DNA from: an uncultured Caryophanales bacterium
GTDB taxonomy: Bacteria; Bacillota_I; Bacilli_A; RF39; UBA660
Length of the DNA: 7,802 bases
Assembly (NCBI GenBank): GCA_946402785.1
Contig: CAMIXP010000058.1
Location: 1-7,802 of the forward strand
Reading direction: 5' to 3'
This document shows, piece by piece, positions 5,694 through 7,802 of this stretch. Numbering within the stretch: the stretch's first letter is position 1; every line of letters starts with the position of its first letter. The notes below the pieces were generated by a model. It saw nothing but the letters and a program-made list of their open reading frames with translations, ran no database searches and was not told the origin of the DNA. Made by a program: the position numbers and the translations under genes.

Positions 5694-5713
5694 CAAAAAA
5701 CTCGAAAAACGGG

Positions 5714-5742
5714 TTGAAAATGATATAATTATTTGTTATAAT
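5714..5742 (+). promoter_or_regulatory. SigA promoter of rpsU
   Basis: TTGAAA (5714-5719), a 17-nt spacer and TATAAT (5737-5742), with an extended -10 TG at 5734-5735. The start is expected near 5749, leaving a leader of about 28 nt that holds GGGAGGG (5762-5768). No forward terminator precedes it, so read-through from the peptide operon could add to rpsU expression. Confidence 0.8.
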
Positions 5743-5776
5743 TCATTGTAGTTAAAACGAAGGGAGGGAAAATTAG

Positions 5777-5980
5777 ATGGCAACTAAAGTAACTGTTAGA
5801 GGTAATCTTGATCAAGCTCTAAGAAAGTTCAAACAAAAAGTGGCAAGAGATGGTGTCCCTTCTGAATGGAAAAAACGTGAAGCATACGATAAACCAGGAG
5901 TAAAGAGAAGAGCGGCTAAAAAAGAGGGTATTAAAAATACTAGAAAAAGAGACAGAGCCAATCGTAGTAGAGATAATTAA
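5777..5980 (+). CDS. rpsU: 30S ribosomal protein bS21
   Basis: This 67-residue, very basic protein has the bS21 pattern: an N-terminal strand TKVTVRGN, a helix LDQALRKFKQKVARDG, then KKREAYDKPGVKRRAAKKEG. bS21 binds the 30S platform near the anti-Shine-Dalgarno end of 16S rRNA and takes part in initiation. It is about ten residues longer than the common form of about 57, owing to a basic tail (TRKRDRANRSRDN). The start has a strong ribosome-binding site, GGGAGGG, 8 nt upstream. rpsU next to yqeY is a conserved pairing in Gram-positive bacteria. Here each gene has its own promoter and terminator. Confidence 0.96.
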   Translation: MATKVTVRGNLDQALRKFKQKVARDGVPSEWKKREAYDKPGVKRRAAKKEGIKNTRKRDRANRSRDN

Positions 5981-6004
5981 AAGTATCCAAAAGGATACTT
6001 TTTT
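5979..6004 (+). terminator. Rho-independent terminator after rpsU
   Basis: A 10-bp stem AAAAGTATCC/GGATACTTTT (5979-5988, 5993-6002) with an AAAA loop and a T run to 6004. The last two bases of the rpsU stop codon form the base of the stem. The yqeY -35 box begins three bases later. Confidence 0.87.
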
Positions 6005-6006
6005 CA

Positions 6007-6035
6007 TTGAACAAATAAGAAATATTATATATAAT
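6007..6035 (+). promoter_or_regulatory. SigA promoter of yqeY
   Basis: TTGAAC (6007-6012), a 17-nt spacer and TATAAT (6030-6035). The transcript should begin near 6042, at the first base of the AGGAG ribosome-binding site, leaving about 13 nt before ATG 6055. This placement rules out the in-frame ATG at 6037 as the start on this transcript. Confidence 0.7.
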
Positions 6036-6054
6036 AATGTCAGGAGATGAGATT

Positions 6055-6492
6055 ATGGTAGAACAATTAGACAAAGATATGATTGAAGCAATGAAAGCAA
6101 AAGACAAAGATAAGTTAGCTGTCATTCGTATGGTAAAAGCTGCTTTAAAGCAAGAACAAATCGATCATAAAAAAGAAATCAATGATGAATTATTAATTGA
6201 TGTAGTAAATAAACAAATTAAAATGAGAAAAGATTCTATCACAGAATTTGAAAAAGGTGGAAGACAAGATTTAATAGATGCAACACAAAGTGAAATTGAT
6301 ATCTTAGTGAAATATTTGCCAGAGCAATTATCCCCAGAAGAAGTAGAAAAAATAATCAATGAGATCTTTGAAGAAGTAAAACCAGAAGGTCAAAAAGATA
6401 TGGGCAAGGTAATGAAAGAAGCACAGGCTAAATTAAAAGGAAAAGCAGATATGAAAGAAGTATCTTCTATCATTAAAGAAAAACTACAATAA
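6055..6492 (+). CDS. yqeY: YqeY/GatB-tail family protein
   Basis: This 145-residue, highly charged helical protein has the normal YqeY length of about 148. Typical features are the start LDKDMIEAMKAKDKDKLAVIRMVKAALKQ, broken here as LDKDMIEAMKAKDKDK then LAVIRMVKAALKQ, the middle KQIKMRKDSITEFEKGGRQD, and YLPEQLSPEE. The C-terminus (GKVMKEAQAKLKGKADMKEVS) resembles the tail domain of the GatB subunit of tRNA-dependent amidotransferase, which suggests tRNA binding, though the exact role is unknown. ATG 6055 is preferred over ATG 6037 because AGGAG (6042-6046) sits 8 nt before it and because 6037 lies upstream of the predicted transcript start. Confidence 0.93.
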   Translation: MVEQLDKDMIEAMKAKDKDKLAVIRMVKAALKQEQIDHKKEINDELLIDVVNKQIKMRKDSITEFEKGGRQDLIDATQSEIDILVKYLPEQLSPEEVEKIINEIFEEVKPEGQKDMGKVMKEAQAKLKGKADMKEVSSIIKEKLQ

Positions 6493-6513
6493 AAGGACAA
6501 GAGTCCTTTTTTT
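6491..6513 (+). terminator. Rho-independent terminator after yqeY
   Basis: An 8-bp stem AAAAGGAC/GTCCTTTT (6491-6498, 6503-6510) with loop AAGA and a T run to 6513. The stem begins inside the yqeY stop codon (TAA, 6490-6492). The next promoter's -35 box begins at 6515. Confidence 0.85.
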
Positions 6514-6514
6514 A

Positions 6515-6544
6515 TTGTACAAACAAGGAAAAACAGTGTAAAAT
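6515..6544 (+). promoter_or_regulatory. Probable promoter for the vanZ-like/ybeY/dgkA operon
   Basis: TTGTAC (6515-6520), an 18-nt spacer and TAAAAT (6539-6544). Both boxes are imperfect. The position directly after the yqeY terminator supports it. The start would be near 6551, giving a leader of about 44 nt. Confidence 0.5.
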
Positions 6545-6594
6545 AATAGTAGTAGTATTCCCAAATGAGGAGAAGAAGAAAAAGGAGTGATAAC

Positions 6595-7197
6595 ATGTTA
6601 GGACCACTAACTGATACCATTCAAGGAGTCGTAAACTTTACCTGGCCGATGTTGATTATATCGATAGTCATAATGGTTTCCACTCGTATTACTTATTTAA
6701 TCAAAGAAAAAGAAAAAATAGTGATTTATAAAGAACTATTAATGTTATGCTTTGCCATTTATATTTTATGTCTGTTCCAAGTTGTTACATTTCAAGATGA
6801 TGTAACTTGGTCTAGTAATAACTTTATTCCTTTTAAAGAAATATTACGTTATAGTATAACAAGTCGTCTTTTCTGGAAAAATGTAGTAGGAAATATGATT
6901 ATGTTTTTACCATTTGGTTTCTTTATTAGTTATTACTTAAAAGCAGAGAAACCAACACTACCATTAATCTTAACTTTTATTGCATCCATAGCCGTTGAAA
7001 TTGTTCAAATGTGTATTGGAAGAGTATTTGATGTAGATGATATATTATTAAATCTATTAGGAGGAACGATTGGTTTCTGTATCTTCCATGTATTAAGAAG
7101 AATTGGAAATCGTCTACCAAAGTTTTTCCACAATGAATGGGTATTAAATATAGGAGCAATCATTGCTCTGATAGGATTGTTTACGTTATTAATTTAG
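6595..7197 (+). CDS. VanZ-like membrane protein
   Basis: This 200-residue protein has about five membrane segments. The VanZ-family hallmarks appear in order: NFIPF (near residue 79), GNMIMFLPFGFF, and EIVQMCIGRVFDVDDILLNLLGGTIG. VanZ itself gives low-level teicoplanin resistance in vancomycin-resistance clusters, but most chromosomal VanZ-like proteins have no known role and nothing here points to glycopeptide resistance. ATG 6595 follows AAAGGAG with 7 nt spacing. An in-frame ATG at 6565 (MRRRRKRSDN...) has no ribosome-binding site. The stop codon overlaps the ribosome-binding site of ybeY, so the two genes are likely co-transcribed. Confidence 0.88.
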   Translation: MLGPLTDTIQGVVNFTWPMLIISIVIMVSTRITYLIKEKEKIVIYKELLMLCFAIYILCLFQVVTFQDDVTWSSNNFIPFKEILRYSITSRLFWKNVVGNMIMFLPFGFFISYYLKAEKPTLPLILTFIASIAVEIVQMCIGRVFDVDDILLNLLGGTIGFCIFHVLRRIGNRLPKFFHNEWVLNIGAIIALIGLFTLLI

Positions 7198-7205
7198 GAG
7201 GAAAA

Positions 7206-7664
7206 ATGAATAACAAAGTAGAAATATTTGTACAAGTTGATGAAGAAATAAAAGAATTAGAAACCGTAGAAAAAGTATTATATAGTGCATTAGAAAAAGA
7301 AAAATTAAATAACACATCTTTTAATGTCATTATTGTAGATAATGATTATATTCATGAATTAAATAAAAACTATCGAAATATTGATAGAGAAACAGATGTT
7401 ATTACATTTGCCTTAGAAGATGAAGATACACTCGTATTACCAGGAGAAGAAAGAATATTAGGAGATATTTATATTTCCATTGAGAAAGCAAGAAGCCAAG
7501 CAGAAGAGTATGGACATTCCTTACTTCGAGAATTATCTTTCTTAGCCGTACATGGTTTCTATCATTTACTAGGTTATGATCATCAAACTCCAGAAGAAGA
7601 AAAAGTGATGTTTGGTCGTCAAGAGGAGGTACTAGACGCATATGGAATCAGAAGAGAAAGTTAG
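7206..7664 (+). CDS. ybeY: Endoribonuclease / rRNA maturation factor YbeY
   Basis: This 152-residue protein has the zinc-binding signature H116-G-F-Y-H120-L-L-G-Y-D-H126, the H-x3-H-x5-H motif of YbeY. The mid-protein substrate-site segment NYRNIDRETDVITFAL and LGDIYIS are also typical. YbeY is a metal-dependent single-strand RNase involved in 16S rRNA 3'-end maturation and ribosome quality control. AGGAGG (7196-7201) overlaps the vanZ-like stop codon and lies 4 nt before the ATG. Length is normal for the family. In Bacillus subtilis ybeY (yqfG) is followed by dgkA, and the same order is seen here. Confidence 0.95.
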   Translation: MNNKVEIFVQVDEEIKELETVEKVLYSALEKEKLNNTSFNVIIVDNDYIHELNKNYRNIDRETDVITFALEDEDTLVLPGEERILGDIYISIEKARSQAEEYGHSLLRELSFLAVHGFYHLLGYDHQTPEEEKVMFGRQEEVLDAYGIRRES

Positions 7665-7802
7665 AGTAAAAGTAAAAAGAAAATTAGGAATTGACGAGAA
7701 GAGATTAGCAAACAGTTTTAAATATGCCTGGCAAGGTATTGTTCAATCATACAAAGGAGAACAAAACTTAAAAATACATACGTTTATTGCCATCCTAGTA
7801 AT
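7642..7802 (+). CDS. dgkA: Undecaprenol/diacylglycerol kinase DgkA, N-terminal part (cut by window end)
   Basis: The ORF starts at ATG 7642, 23 nt inside the end of ybeY, and stays open to the window edge. AGGAGGT (7624-7630) lies 11 nt upstream. The 53 visible residues have a charged N-terminus of about 20 residues and then SFKYAWQGI, KGEQNLKIH and a hydrophobic run FIAILV. This is the N-terminal pattern of Gram-positive DgkA, whose conserved E and N fall in the E-x-N-x-x-x-H stretch (E40, N42, H46). The enzyme phosphorylates undecaprenol, salvaging the lipid carrier for wall synthesis. Position after ybeY supports the call. Confidence 0.88.
   Translation, partial: MESEEKVRVKVKRKLGIDEKRLANSFKYAWQGIVQSYKGEQNLKIHTFIAILV

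Noticed and set aside
6037..6054. ATG 6037 as start of yqeY
   Set aside because: It begins 2 nt after the predicted -10 box and upstream of the expected transcript start, and the AGGAG site lies downstream of it.
1..7802. CRISPR arrays, insertion sequences or long direct repeats
   Set aside because: No regularly spaced repeats, transposase genes or terminal inverted repeats were seen on either strand.

Overview
The window comes from a low-GC Gram-positive bacterium of the Bacillota (Firmicutes). It is strongly AT-rich, all genes lie on the + strand, Shine-Dalgarno sites are purine-rich (AGGAGG-like), and promoters are of SigA type (TTGAxx-N17-TATAAT). TGA ends several genes (radC, mreC, the transporter, the first small peptide), so the standard code applies and this is not a Mycoplasma-type UGA=Trp genome. 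The compact layout and gene orders (radC-mreC-mreD, rpsU-yqeY, ybeY-dgkA) fit a gut-type Bacilli/Erysipelotrichia relative. The species cannot be fixed from this window.

Layout. (1) 1-462: the 3' part of a polytopic membrane protein gene ending in a terminator. (2) 485-2526: radC, then mreC and mreD (cell elongation machinery) from a promoter at the radC stop; no mreB is present. (3) 2537-2713: a one-gene tRNA-Ala(UGC) unit with a perfect consensus promoter and a terminator. (4) 2749-5693: an accessory peptide-export operon. It has a peptidase-containing ABC transporter (C39 protease, membrane domain, ATPase), a short single-membrane-pass accessory protein resembling a minimal HlyD-type fusion protein, two tiny genes for double-glycine leader peptides, and a 52-residue hydrophobic ORF that could encode immunity. 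(5) 5714-6513: rpsU and yqeY, each with its own promoter and terminator. (6) 6515-end: a VanZ-like membrane protein, ybeY, and the start of dgkA.

The most interesting part is the peptide operon. All five genes overlap their neighbours, and the first precursor is a small overlapping gene with an ambiguous start that is easy to miss. Both precursors end their leader in IKGG, and the transporter has the matching Cys-His-Asp protease. Both predicted cores carry a GxxxG motif and a single cysteine close to the C-terminus, which suggests a two-peptide (class IIb-like) bacteriocin. The natural reading is that the transporter cuts the leaders and exports both peptides with the accessory protein's help, and that the 52-residue protein protects the producer. 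Activity and immunity are inferences.

Two architectural habits stand out. Terminators are folded onto gene ends, with stop codons in the hairpin loop or stem and the next promoter 2-10 bases later. Three genes (mreC, the transporter, yqeY) have TATAAT about 20 bases before the start codon, predicting mRNA leaders of only about 13-14 nt.
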